From Zoogloeaceae bacterium (lineage in GTDB: Bacteria; Pseudomonadota; Gammaproteobacteria; Burkholderiales; Rhodocyclaceae), in assembly GCA_024235675.1 (NCBI GenBank), contig JACKLZ010000001.1, positions 248,001 through 312,000 on the forward strand: a stretch of DNA of 64,000 bases, written 5' to 3'. Each line of letters opens with the position of its first letter. Positions within the stretch are counted from its first letter, which is position 1. Below are positions 10,656 through 18,744 of this stretch, in pieces. Under the pieces are notes generated by a model. The model was given only the letters and a program-made list of their open reading frames with translations. It did not search any database and was not told where the DNA came from. Both the position numbers and the translations under genes were made by a program.

Positions 10656-13600
10656 GGCTGCACTCCTGGCACGGACGCCTTGATGCTTGGTTCGTCCTGG
10701 TCCTGCTCGTCGTCAGCCTGGTCGACCATGGATTCGAGCGAGTCATCGTCCTCGCTGCGGCGCTTGCCTGCCGCGCTGTTCAGGATGGGGAGCGGATCGA
10801 GCAGGCGCCAGGCCGGCATGGTGGATAACAAGCTGGTGAGCAACACGCCGCCGCGAATCAGCCAGGCGACGTAGCCGATGGTGAGACCCGCGCCGGTGAC
10901 CATGGTGGCACCGATGCCTTGCTGTTCGCCCTGAGCGGCGCTGTCGGCGTTTTCGCGCAGCTGGTCAAAGGCTTGCTCCAGGCGCGCTTCGCGCAGTGCC
11001 GTATTGACTTGTCCCTCGATGGACAGCGGACTGACAACATCGGTCGGCGTGTATAGCAGGGCGAGCACTTCGGTGGTCGACAGCGAAATGTGCAGCGATT
11101 TGATGTTGCTGACCGTGATGCTGACGTTGCTCTCATCCTGCGAAGCAATGTTTGGTTGTGGCGTAGTGGTTTCGGTTGGTTGTTCAGACAGGAGGGGTGC
11201 GGCAGGCGTCGGTGCTGGCACATCTGCGAGCGCGGGCACCTCGGCCGGAGCCACGTCGGCCGCGACATCGGCCTCCGCTTCTGCTTTTGGCGCAGTGGCA
11301 AGCGGCGATTTTTCGGCAGCGGCTAGTTCGACCAGTTCGGCCGACGGGATCGTTGGCGAAGCGGCCGGCGCGAGTGCGGTGATCGCGACGGGGAGGCTGC
11401 TCACCGTGCTGCCATCGCTGACATCAATGATGATCGTTGCCGCGCCGGATACCCCGCTGTAACCGCCGACCACGCTAAGGCTGCGCGAGGCGCCGCTGCC
11501 GGTCAGCACGATGGCCGAATCCGGCAGCACCGACGGGTTGGACGAGCGCGCCGTGACGGTCAGCGCCGCGGCGCTGGTTTCCGCGTCGGCGATGGTGAAG
11601 CTCACGGGGCCAAATCCACTGCCCGCGATGATCACCTGATCTGCGATGCCGCTGATGCTGGGGGCATCGTCGAGGTTGGTGAACGTGATGTTGGCGACTG
11701 ATGCTGGCGAGCTGAGCGTGCCGTCGCTCAGGGTCAGGGTATAGGTCGGTGCCGCCTCGCTGCCATTGTGTACAAAACGCACCTGGCCGCCGGCGACGTC
11801 GGCCTGGGTGAATTGCGTGACCGGCGTGGTCGGTGCGCTGGTGAGTGCGAAGTAGCCATTGCTCAGTCCACTCACCGTATAGACGATGGCGCTGTCGGCG
11901 TGATCTACGTCGGAACCGTCGAGCTGGCCGCTGCCCAGCGTGATGGTGTCGCCCTCGTTGAGCGTGAGTTGGTTGAGTCCGATGTCGGGCATGTCGTTGA
12001 CGGCATCGACGACCAGCGCTGCCGTATTGGCCGTGGTGATGGTGGTGCCGTCGTCCACGTTGAAGCTGAAGCTGACGGCGCCGTTCCAGTCGGCTGTGGG
12101 CGTGAAGGTCCAGGTGCCGTTGGCATTGTCGATCAGTACGCCGCTGCCGCTGGTGATCGCCAGCGTGACGGCGCTTAGCGTGTCGCCGTCGAGGTCGGTC
12201 GCGCCGGCCAGCAGATCGGCTTGCGTGATCAGTCGGCTGTTGTCTTCGGCGATGTTACCCAGATCGACCGCGATGACTGCCGGTGCGTCGTTGGTCGCAT
12301 CGACCACCAGCGCTGCGGTATTGGTCGTGGTGGTGGTGCCGTCGTCCACGTTGAAACTGAAGCTGACGGCGCCGTTCCAGTCGGCTGTGGGCGTGAAGGT
12401 CCAGGTGCCGTTGGCGTTGTCGATCAATACGCCGCTGCCGCTGGTGAGCGCCAGCGTGACGGCGCTCAGCGAGTCGCCGTCAGGGTCGGTCGCGCCAGTC
12501 AGCAGATCGGCTTGCGTGATCAGTCGGCTGCCGTCTTCGGCGATGTTGCCCAGGTCGACCGCGATGACGGCCGGTGCGTCGTTGGTCGCATCGACCACCA
12601 GCGCTGCGGTATTGGTCGTGGTGGTGGTGCCGTCGTCCACGTTGAAACTGAAGCTGACGGCGCCGTTCCAGTCGGCTGTGGGCGTGAAGGTCCAGGTGCC
12701 GTTGGCATTGTCGATCAGTACGCCGCTGCCGCTGGTGAGCGCCAGCGTGACGGCGCTCAGCGAGTCGCCGTCAGGGTCGGTCGCGCCAGTCAGCAGATCG
12801 GCTTGCGTGATCAGTCGGCTGCCGTCTTCGGCGATGTTGCCCAGGTCGACCGCGATGACGGCCGGTGCGTCGTTGGTCGCATCGACCACCAGCGCTGCGG
12901 TATTGGTCGTGGTGGTGGTGCCGTCGTCCACGTTGAAACTGAAGCTGACGGCGCCGTTCCAGTCGGCTGTGGGCGTGAAGATCCAGGTGCCGTTGGCGTT
13001 GTCGATCAATACGCCGCTGCCGCTGGTGAGCGCCAGCGTGACGGCGCTCAGCGAGTCGCCGTCAGGGTCGGTCGCGCCAGTCAGCAGATCGGCTTGCGTG
13101 ATCAGTCGGCTGCCGTCTTCGGCGATGTTGCCCAGGTCGACCGCGATGACGGCCGGTGCGTCGTTGGTCGCATCGACCACCAGCGCTGCGGTATTGGCCG
13201 TGGTGGTGGTGCCGTCGTCCACGTTGAAGCTGAAGCTGACGGCGCCGTTCCAGTCGGCTGTGGGCGTGAAGGTCCAGGTGCCGTTGGCATTGTCGATCAG
13301 TACGCCGCTGCCGGTGGTGATCGCCAGCGTGACGGCGCTTAGCGTGTCGCCGTCGAGGTCGGTCGCGCCGGCCAGCAGATCGGCTTGCGTGATCAGTCGG
13401 CCGTTGTCTTCGGCGATGTTGCCCAGATCGATCGCGATGACCGCCGGCGCGTCGTTGACCGGGCGGACGATCAGCGTGAGCGTGTCGCTGGCGGCGCTGA
13501 AGGCGGTGCCGGAGGTGGTGTCGGCGAGCGCGCCAGCGGTGCCGCTGCTGGTATCCCAGGCGACAAAGCGCAGCCCGCTTGGCGTGGTGCCTGCGTAGTT

Positions 13601-16600
13601 GGCGTTGGGCTCAAAGGCGAGGCGTGTGTTGCCATCGTCCAGCAGGAGCAGGCCGCTCGTGGCGGTGACGCCGCCGAGGGGCGTCCAGACAGCGCCGCCG
13701 TCGGTGGTGACATACCAGTTTCCGTTGGTGGTGTCGGCACCAATGATCGCAATGCCAAGCGTGCCGCTGGCGTCAGGGTCGGTGACATTGCGTGGCCCGG
13801 TGCCCGCGGTGGCGGGTCCGACCATCGACTCGATCGGGATGCCTACTGCGCCGACGGGCAAGCCGCTGTCTTCGTCAAGCGATAGCGTGGCGTCGCCGCT
13901 CGGGGTGAGCACCGGGGGGTCATTGACGGCGTTGACCGTCAGGGTGGCGGTGTTTGAAACGGTGTCGGTGCCATCGCTCACATCAAATCGGATTGTCACC
14001 GCGCCGGACCAGTCGAGCGTGGGGGTGAAGGTCCAGGGGCCGCTGCCCGAAACGGTGCCGCTGCCGAGTTGAACCACCAGATTCGAGACGCTCAGTGTGT
14101 CGCCTTCGATATCGGTCGCGCCTGCGATCAGCTCGGCCAAAGTGATGACTCTCGGCTGGTCTTCGTTGATGCTGCCCAGATCGATGGCGCTGACGGAGGG
14201 GGCGTCGTTGACCGGCAGGATGTCGATCGACATGTCAATCGTGTTGCCGCTTACCGCGTTGTTGGCCTCCAGCGTGGCCTTGGCGGTCGTTTGACCGTTG
14301 ACGCCGATCGTCGCGTCCCATGCGCGGAAGGCGAGTTTGTCCTTGTCGGCACCAAAATCGTCAGCCGTGTTTGGTGCGTAGATGATCTGGGTGAGGCCGT
14401 CGTTGGCCAGGAGCAAGGGGTTGTCGCTGTCGAAGCTGACGGTATCGATGCGGTCCCAGTTGCCGCCGCTGTCGGTGCTGAACCACCAGGAGCCGTTGGT
14501 CTGGGTCATGCCGGACAGCGCGATACCGAGCGGGTTGCCGTCGGCGTCGCTGACCGGTACGGCACCAAACAGGGTGCCGATGCTGATGCCGGTGGTACCG
14601 GGGACGGGGGCGTCCGGGTCTTCGTTGATGCTGATGGCCGCAGGCCCGGCGCCGAGTAAAGGGGCCGAATTGCCGCTCTGGACGGTGACGCCGATGTTGA
14701 GCGTGATTGTGCCAAAGGCGCTTTGTCCGCCGCCGGGTGTGATGTCTACGCCGGTTTGGCCATTCGCGCTGCCATCGGTGCGGTCCCAGGCCCGAAGGGA
14801 CAAGGCGGTCGCGTCAGGGCCTGGCGTTATGCCCTGGAAGTACAGTCGGGTGGTGCTGTTCGCGTGCAGCAACAGGGCATTGGTGTCGCTGACCGCGCCA
14901 ATGGTCTGCCATGTCGTGCCGTTGTTGGTGGTGTACCACCACGTTCCGGTTGTCACGTTTACGCCCGTGACGGCGATGCCTCGGAGGGCGCCGGCGTCCG
15001 GGTCGGTGAAGTTGGTCCCCGCGCTGATCAATGCGCCGACGGCTGTGCCCACCGCACCTTTTCCGACGGGCGAGCCATTGCCCTGAACGACACTCATGGC
15101 GAGAGCTGGGCCGCTCAATTCGGGAGCGTCATTCATATTAGTGAACGTGATGACGGCGGGCGATGCGGCGGAGCTGAGGCCTTCTGTGTCTCCGAGTGTG
15201 AGGGTGTAGGTCGGTGCGGCTTCGGCACCGTCGTGGACGAACTGGATCTGGCCGTCGATGACTTCCTGCTGGGTGAAACTGGTGGTGGCGACCGTGGGGT
15301 TCAACACGCGCGAGAAGAAGCCGCCGGTGAGCGAGGTGACGCTGAAGAGCAAGCCGCCCGGTGGGTCCTCCACGTCCGACCCGGCCAGCATGGCCGGTGT
15401 GAGCTCTACTGTCTGGCCTTCGCTGATGGCCAGCAGATTGGTCGTGATCACGGGCGGATCGTTGATTGCATTGACGGTGATGCGGGCGGTGTCGGTGGCG
15501 GTGCTGAACGCGCTGTTGCCGCCGTTGATGCCGGTGTCGGCAAAGTCGCCAATGTTGCCGCTGCTGCGGTCCCAGGCGCGGAAGTCGAGACTCGGCCGGC
15601 TACCTGTCGCCGTATTGAAGTTCGCATTGGGCGCAAAGGCGATACGGGTTTGACTGTCGGCGGCCAGAAGGAGCGCGTTGCTGTTTGAGAGCGTGGCGCT
15701 GTTGATCAAGGTCCAGTTGTTGCCTCCATCGATACTGAAGTACCAGTTGCCGTTGCTGTTGTCCGCGCTCAGCAAGGCGAGGCCGGTGGTGCCGGTCAAG
15801 TCCGGGTCGGTCACGTTTTGCGGCCCGCTGCCGCTGCCGGCCAGGCTTAGCAGGGTGCTGATGAGCGTTCCGGTCGCGCCGCTCGGCGGTCCTGCGTCTT
15901 CGTTGATGGCGACGAGGCTGGGGGCGACGGGGGTGAGCACCGGCGCCGTGTTGGCTGTTGACGCTTCGGGCCAATCGAAGGTTCGGGCGCTGAGCGCGCT
16001 GCTGTCGCCGGCGCGCTCGCCCTCCCACGCGATGACGATCTGGCCGCGCGAGTTGATGGCGACAGCCGGTTGTGACTGATTGTCGGCGGTGTATAGGTTG
16101 ACTGGGATTTCCGCACTTGGGTTGCTTGCACCGGGCTCATAACTGCGGGCAAAAATACCTTCTGCGCTGCCATCCTGGTTCATTGACTGCCAGGTCACCA
16201 CGGTATAGCCGGCGGCGTTGATTGCTACGTCGGCGAATTCTTGCTGCTCGCTCGTGGTGGTGTTGACCTGCACCACCGTGCCGATGGGGCTGCCGGATGC
16301 AGTGAAGGACTGCATGTAGATGTCTTCTTTTGGGCCGCCCAGTCCACCTTCATTCCAGACCACCACAAAGTTGCCGGCACCATCCGTCGCGACGGCCGGG
16401 GCGACCGGGTCGTTGGGGTGGCCGCCGGGCATGAGAATTTGGGTGCCGCCGTTGTTCAGTGCATCAAACTGGCGGGCTACGATGCGCTTTCCGTTGGAGT
16501 CGTCGAACCACGTGACGACGACGCGACCGTCGTTGGTGAGCGCGACGTCGGATTCCTCTTGTCGTCCGGATGTCGTGGTGTTGACCACGGTGATGCCAGT

Positions 16601-16708
16601 GCTTGGCGCGCCGGCTGCATCGAAGCGCCGCATGAAGATGCCTTCGTTGTCGCCGCTGCCCTGGCCATCCCAACTGACCACGAAATCGCCCGAGCTATTC
16701 ATCGCCAC
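10652..16708 (-). CDS. Giant cadherin-like/tandem-repeat surface protein, downstream part after an in-frame stop
   Basis: Open frame of 2018 residues from a GTG at 16708. It is in the same frame as the DUF4347 gene upstream and separated from it only by one TAA and three codons, so both are probably one original gene. The start shows WD-like repeat units (SGDFVVSWDG, DGRVVVTWFDD, AGNFVVVWNEG) continuing those before the stop. Then come many bacterial Ig/cadherin-like or VCBS-type repeats ending in NDAP-type linkers with DPDGD calcium-site-like loops, including five almost identical 97-residue units. A Pro/Ala-rich stretch leads to a hydrophobic helix at about 1939-1963 and an acidic tail (SEDDDSLESMVDQADDEQDQ). 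The C-terminal helix suggests membrane retention rather than free release. No ribosome-binding site is evident at 16708, so translation of this part alone is doubtful. Confidence 0.8.
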   Translation of the reverse strand: MAMNSSGDFVVSWDGQGSGDNEGIFMRRFDAAGAPSTGITVVNTTTSGRQEESDVALTNDGRVVVTWFDDSNGKRIVARQFDALNNGGTQILMPGGHPNDPVAPAVATDGAGNFVVVWNEGGLGGPKEDIYMQSFTASGSPIGTVVQVNTTTSEQQEFADVAINAAGYTVVTWQSMNQDGSAEGIFARSYEPGASNPSAEIPVNLYTADNQSQPAVAINSRGQIVIAWEGERAGDSSALSARTFDWPEASTANTAPVLTPVAPSLVAINEDAGPPSGATGTLISTLLSLAGSGSGPQNVTDPDLTGTTGLALLSADNSNGNWYFSIDGGNNWTLINSATLSNSNALLLAADSQTRIAFAPNANFNTATGSRPSLDFRAWDRSSGNIGDFADTGINGGNSAFSTATDTARITVNAINDPPVITTNLLAISEGQTVELTPAMLAGSDVEDPPGGLLFSVTSLTGGFFSRVLNPTVATTSFTQQEVIDGQIQFVHDGAEAAPTYTLTLGDTEGLSSAASPAVITFTNMNDAPELSGPALAMSVVQGNGSPVGKGAVGTAVGALISAGTNFTDPDAGALRGIAVTGVNVTTGTWWYTTNNGTTWQTIGAVSDTNALLLHANSTTRLYFQGITPGPDATALSLRAWDRTDGSANGQTGVDITPGGGQSAFGTITLNIGVTVQSGNSAPLLGAGPAAISINEDPDAPVPGTTGISIGTLFGAVPVSDADGNPLGIALSGMTQTNGSWWFSTDSGGNWDRIDTVSFDSDNPLLLANDGLTQIIYAPNTADDFGADKDKLAFRAWDATIGVNGQTTAKATLEANNAVSGNTIDMSIDILPVNDAPSVSAIDLGSINEDQPRVITLAELIAGATDIEGDTLSVSNLVVQLGSGTVSGSGPWTFTPTLDWSGAVTIRFDVSDGTDTVSNTATLTVNAVNDPPVLTPSGDATLSLDEDSGLPVGAVGIPIESMVGPATAGTGPRNVTDPDASGTLGIAIIGADTTNGNWYVTTDGGAVWTPLGGVTATSGLLLLDDGNTRLAFEPNANYAGTTPSGLRFVAWDTSSGTAGALADTTSGTAFSAASDTLTLIVRPVNDAPAVIAIDLGNIAEDNGRLITQADLLAGATDLDGDTLSAVTLAITTGSGVLIDNANGTWTFTPTADWNGAVSFSFNVDDGTTTTANTAALVVDATNDAPAVIAVDLGNIAEDGSRLITQADLLTGATDPDGDSLSAVTLALTSGSGVLIDNANGTWIFTPTADWNGAVSFSFNVDDGTTTTTNTAALVVDATNDAPAVIAVDLGNIAEDGSRLITQADLLTGATDPDGDSLSAVTLALTSGSGVLIDNANGTWTFTPTADWNGAVSFSFNVDDGTTTTTNTAALVVDATNDAPAVIAVDLGNIAEDGSRLITQADLLTGATDPDGDSLSAVTLALTSGSGVLIDNANGTWTFTPTADWNGAVSFSFNVDDGTTTTTNTAALVVDATNDAPAVIAVDLGNIAEDNSRLITQADLLAGATDLDGDTLSAVTLAITSGSGVLIDNANGTWTFTPTADWNGAVSFSFNVDDGTTITTANTAALVVDAVNDMPDIGLNQLTLNEGDTITLGSGQLDGSDVDHADSAIVYTVSGLSNGYFALTSAPTTPVTQFTQADVAGGQVRFVHNGSEAAPTYTLTLSDGTLSSPASVANITFTNLDDAPSISGIADQVIIAGSGFGPVSFTIADAETSAAALTVTARSSNPSVLPDSAIVLTGSGASRSLSVVGGYSGVSGAATIIIDVSDGSTVSSLPVAITALAPAASPTIPSAELVELAAAEKSPLATAPKAEAEADVAADVAPAEVPALADVPAPTPAAPLLSEQPTETTTPQPNIASQDESNVSITVSNIKSLHISLSTTEVLALLYTPTDVVSPLSIEGQVNTALREARLEQAFDQLRENADSAAQGEQQGIGATMVTGAGLTIGYVAWLIRGGVLLTSLLSTMPAWRLLDPLPILNSAAGKRRSEDDDSLESMVDQADDEQDQDEPSIKASVPGVQP
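12000..13455 (-). repeat. Five near-identical 291-bp tandem repeats in the giant gene
   Basis: The same short segment recurs at 12091, 12382, 12673, 12964 and 13255, an exact spacing of 291 bases or 97 codons. The middle copies differ by only a few bases, while the outer copies have drifted more. Each unit encodes one cadherin/VCBS-like domain (AVDLGNIAEDGSRLITQADL ... FSFNVDDGTTTT). The in-frame period means copy number can change by recombination without breaking the gene. Confidence 0.95.
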
Positions 16709-16717
16709 GCTGGCATT

Positions 16718-16720
16718 TTA
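16718..16720 (-). other. In-frame TAA interrupting the giant gene
   Basis: On the minus strand the coding frame reads STAGDQ, TAA, then NASVAMNSSGDF. Other copies of this repeat in the same protein continue through the equivalent spot (for example TTSGRQEESDVALTNDGR), so one sense codon has become a stop. No frame change occurs on either side. It could be a real nonsense mutation, a sequencing error, or a read-through site. Confidence 0.85.
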
Positions 16721-17800
16721 CTGGTCGCCCGCGGTGCTGCCCTCGTTGATTTTGATGTCGCCAGTTTGTGAGACGCCAGCACTATTGAAGATGCGCGCAT
16801 AAATGTCTTCATTGCCGTCCTTGCTGCTGGAGAAGACAAAGACGATGCGGTCATTGCCGTCGGTGGCAACCGCGGCTTGGCTTTGACTGCCACTGAACGT
16901 CGCGCTGAGCTGGAAGAAGCTGTCTTGTTTACTACCGTCGGCATTGAAGATTTGGCCGTACACTTTTTTCAGCGTTTCGTTGGTCCAGGTAGCGACCCAG
17001 CGGCCATCGTTGAGCATGGCGACGGCGACGTCTTTTTGCGTCCCAAAAGTGACGGTATTCACGTTGATATCGCCGCTGCTGCTGGCGGTGACGCCGAGCG
17101 CGCCCTGCCAGCGCATGCTCGACAGCGCGATGCTGTCGATGGCGCCGATCTGGCGTTCCAGCACCCAGTCGCCGCCAGTGCCGGTGAGGTCCTCACTCGC
17201 GGCCACATCGGCGCCGGTCAGTCGGGCGAGTGATTCGATGAACGTCAGCCCTGCAGCGTCGCCGGCCACGTCGCAGCCGTAGAGCAGGATGTCGGCGTCG
17301 TCGGTGAGCGCACTGCGCCAGCCGGTGATGGTGTCGGCGCGTTGGGTCAGCGTGGCGCTGTCGACGGTGCTGTTGCCGAGCATGACTTGTCCGTTGGCGC
17401 CATGCGAGAGGATGTGAATGGCGCCGATGTCGCTGCGCCCGGCCAGTGCGGCGCTGATCTGGTCGATGCCGTTGGCGTTCGGGTCCAGCCAGATGACTTG
17501 AAGCGCGCTGCGGTCGCGATCGAGTGCGTCGAGGAGTTGCTCGGCGTTGTCGATGCCGGCGTCGATGAAGACGATTTCTTGCCGGTGAGTCTGCGCGGCC
17601 TCGGTGGCCGCGTCGATGATGGGCGTGCTGTCGAGCAGGCGGATTTCGGCGCTGGGCGCGGTGGCGTCCAGCCCGGTGGGCATCAGGTCGGCCGAGTAGA
17701 GCAGCCGGGGCTCCATGGTTTCGAGCTCGGGGCCGAGGCGTGGCGGCACCGCGCCATCGGCACGGGGGCGTGACAGGAGTCGGTTGAGCAGGCGCAGCAT
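16718..17800 (-). CDS. DUF4347 N-terminal part of the giant surface protein (LEPR-XLL-like)
   Basis: Open frame of 360 residues encoding the front of the giant protein. No ordinary signal peptide is seen; instead the N-terminus carries METMEPRLLYSADL near residue 28, which fits the LEPR-XLL motif found at the start of giant Gram-negative repeat proteins. A DUF4347 domain covers about 50-215, with HILSHGANG and LLYGCDVAG, a His/Cys arrangement reminiscent of caspase-fold peptidases. It is followed by WD-like units (DGRWVATWTNE, NDRIVFVFSS) cut by TAA at 16718; the same frame continues as the next 2018-residue frame. It starts 10 bases after the HlyD adaptor gene and probably depends on the neighbouring SecA-like and HlyD-like proteins for export. 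Family reading is good; protease activity is speculative. Confidence 0.82.
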   Translation of the reverse strand: MLRLLNRLLSRPRADGAVPPRLGPELETMEPRLLYSADLMPTGLDATAPSAEIRLLDSTPIIDAATEAAQTHRQEIVFIDAGIDNAEQLLDALDRDRSALQVIWLDPNANGIDQISAALAGRSDIGAIHILSHGANGQVMLGNSTVDSATLTQRADTITGWRSALTDDADILLYGCDVAGDAAGLTFIESLARLTGADVAASEDLTGTGGDWVLERQIGAIDSIALSSMRWQGALGVTASSSGDINVNTVTFGTQKDVAVAMLNDGRWVATWTNETLKKVYGQIFNADGSKQDSFFQLSATFSGSQSQAAVATDGNDRIVFVFSSSKDGNEDIYARIFNSAGVSQTGDIKINEGSTAGDQ

Positions 17801-17810
17801 GGTGGCCGCC

Positions 17811-18740
17811 TTACATTCGTTGCCGCGGCGCGGTGGGTGCGCGGCGGGTGAAGTCGGGCAGCGCAGAATCGATGCGCAGCGCGGGGCGGTCGACGCCCTG
17901 GATCGGGACGCTGGCCGGTTTCACGCTGCCGCCGGTGTCCTGGCGGTCGACAAAGGCGGCGATGCAGCGCACCCCGGCCGGAATGGCGTGGTCGGCATTG
18001 GGCAGCGTCAGGCGCGCGCGGAAGGTGTTGCTGGCCGCGTCCATGACTTTGTCGACACGGGTGACCTGCGCGTTGAGCACGCCGAGGCCGGGCAGATCAG
18101 GTTGGATGTCGGCGATCATTCCCGGTGAAATCGTGCCGTACAGCGTGTTGGGCAGCACGATCTCGACGCGCAGCGGATTGAGCTTGGCGACGCGCAGCAC
18201 GGGTTTGTCTTCGACGCGCTCGCCCACCGACAGATAGCGGTCGGTGACGATGCCGTCGAAGGGGCTGTGCAGTACGCGCTCGCCGAGGCGGGCTTCGGCC
18301 AGATCGAGTTCGCGGCGCGAAATCTGCTGAAAGTCGCGCGCCTGGGCGAGTTTTTCGGCCGATACGCGGTGCTCGGCCTCGGCCTGGTCGAGCGCCTGGG
18401 CGGAGATGAACTTGCGCGCATGCAGGTCGCGCGCGCGTTTGAGACGCTCGTCGGCGAGCAGCACATTGGCTTGGGCGGCGCGGATGTCGGCTTCGGTTTG
18501 TGCGCGGCTGCGGGCGACGCCGATCTGTGCGCGCTCGACGGTGTCGCGCAAGGTGGCGAGCACCTGACCGGCGCGGACGATGTCGCCGCGCTCGACGCGA
18601 ATGTCGGCAAGCACGCCGGTCGTTGCGGTGCCGATGTCGGCAGTCTGATCGGGTTCGATCAGGCAGCCGATGGGCTGGTCGGCCGGCGCGGCGGTGGCGC
18701 CGAAGGCGATGAGAGCGAGGAGTGTGGCGAGTGTTTTCAT
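17811..18740 (-). CDS. HlyD/RND-type periplasmic adaptor with signal peptide
   Basis: Periplasmic membrane-fusion protein of 309 residues. From ATG at 18740 it has a clear signal peptide (MKTLATLLALIAFGATAAPA), a biotinyl-lipoyl half-motif (VERGDIVRAGQVLATL), a coiled-coil hairpin at about 75-150 rich in Ala, Arg and Glu, the second lipoyl half (LHSPFDGIVTDRYLSVGERV) and a beta-barrel domain (RVEIVLPNTLYGTISPGM). The open frame extends upstream to 18869 but that part overlaps the SecA-like gene. It starts 4 bases after the SecA-like stop and ends 10 bases before the giant gene. No RND pump, ABC transporter or TolC partner is in the window, so it probably works with the other two HlyD-like proteins of this cluster. 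Confidence 0.88.
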   Translation of the reverse strand: MKTLATLLALIAFGATAAPADQPIGCLIEPDQTADIGTATTGVLADIRVERGDIVRAGQVLATLRDTVERAQIGVARSRAQTEADIRAAQANVLLADERLKRARDLHARKFISAQALDQAEAEHRVSAEKLAQARDFQQISRRELDLAEARLGERVLHSPFDGIVTDRYLSVGERVEDKPVLRVAKLNPLRVEIVLPNTLYGTISPGMIADIQPDLPGLGVLNAQVTRVDKVMDAASNTFRARLTLPNADHAIPAGVRCIAAFVDRQDTGGSVKPASVPIQGVDRPALRIDSALPDFTRRAPTAPRQRM

Positions 18741-18744
18741 GGGC

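Noticed and set aside
11940..13598. Plus-strand open frames of up to 552 residues across the repeat array
   Set aside because: They are antisense shadows of the giant gene's repeats; stop-free because of repeated GC-rich codons.
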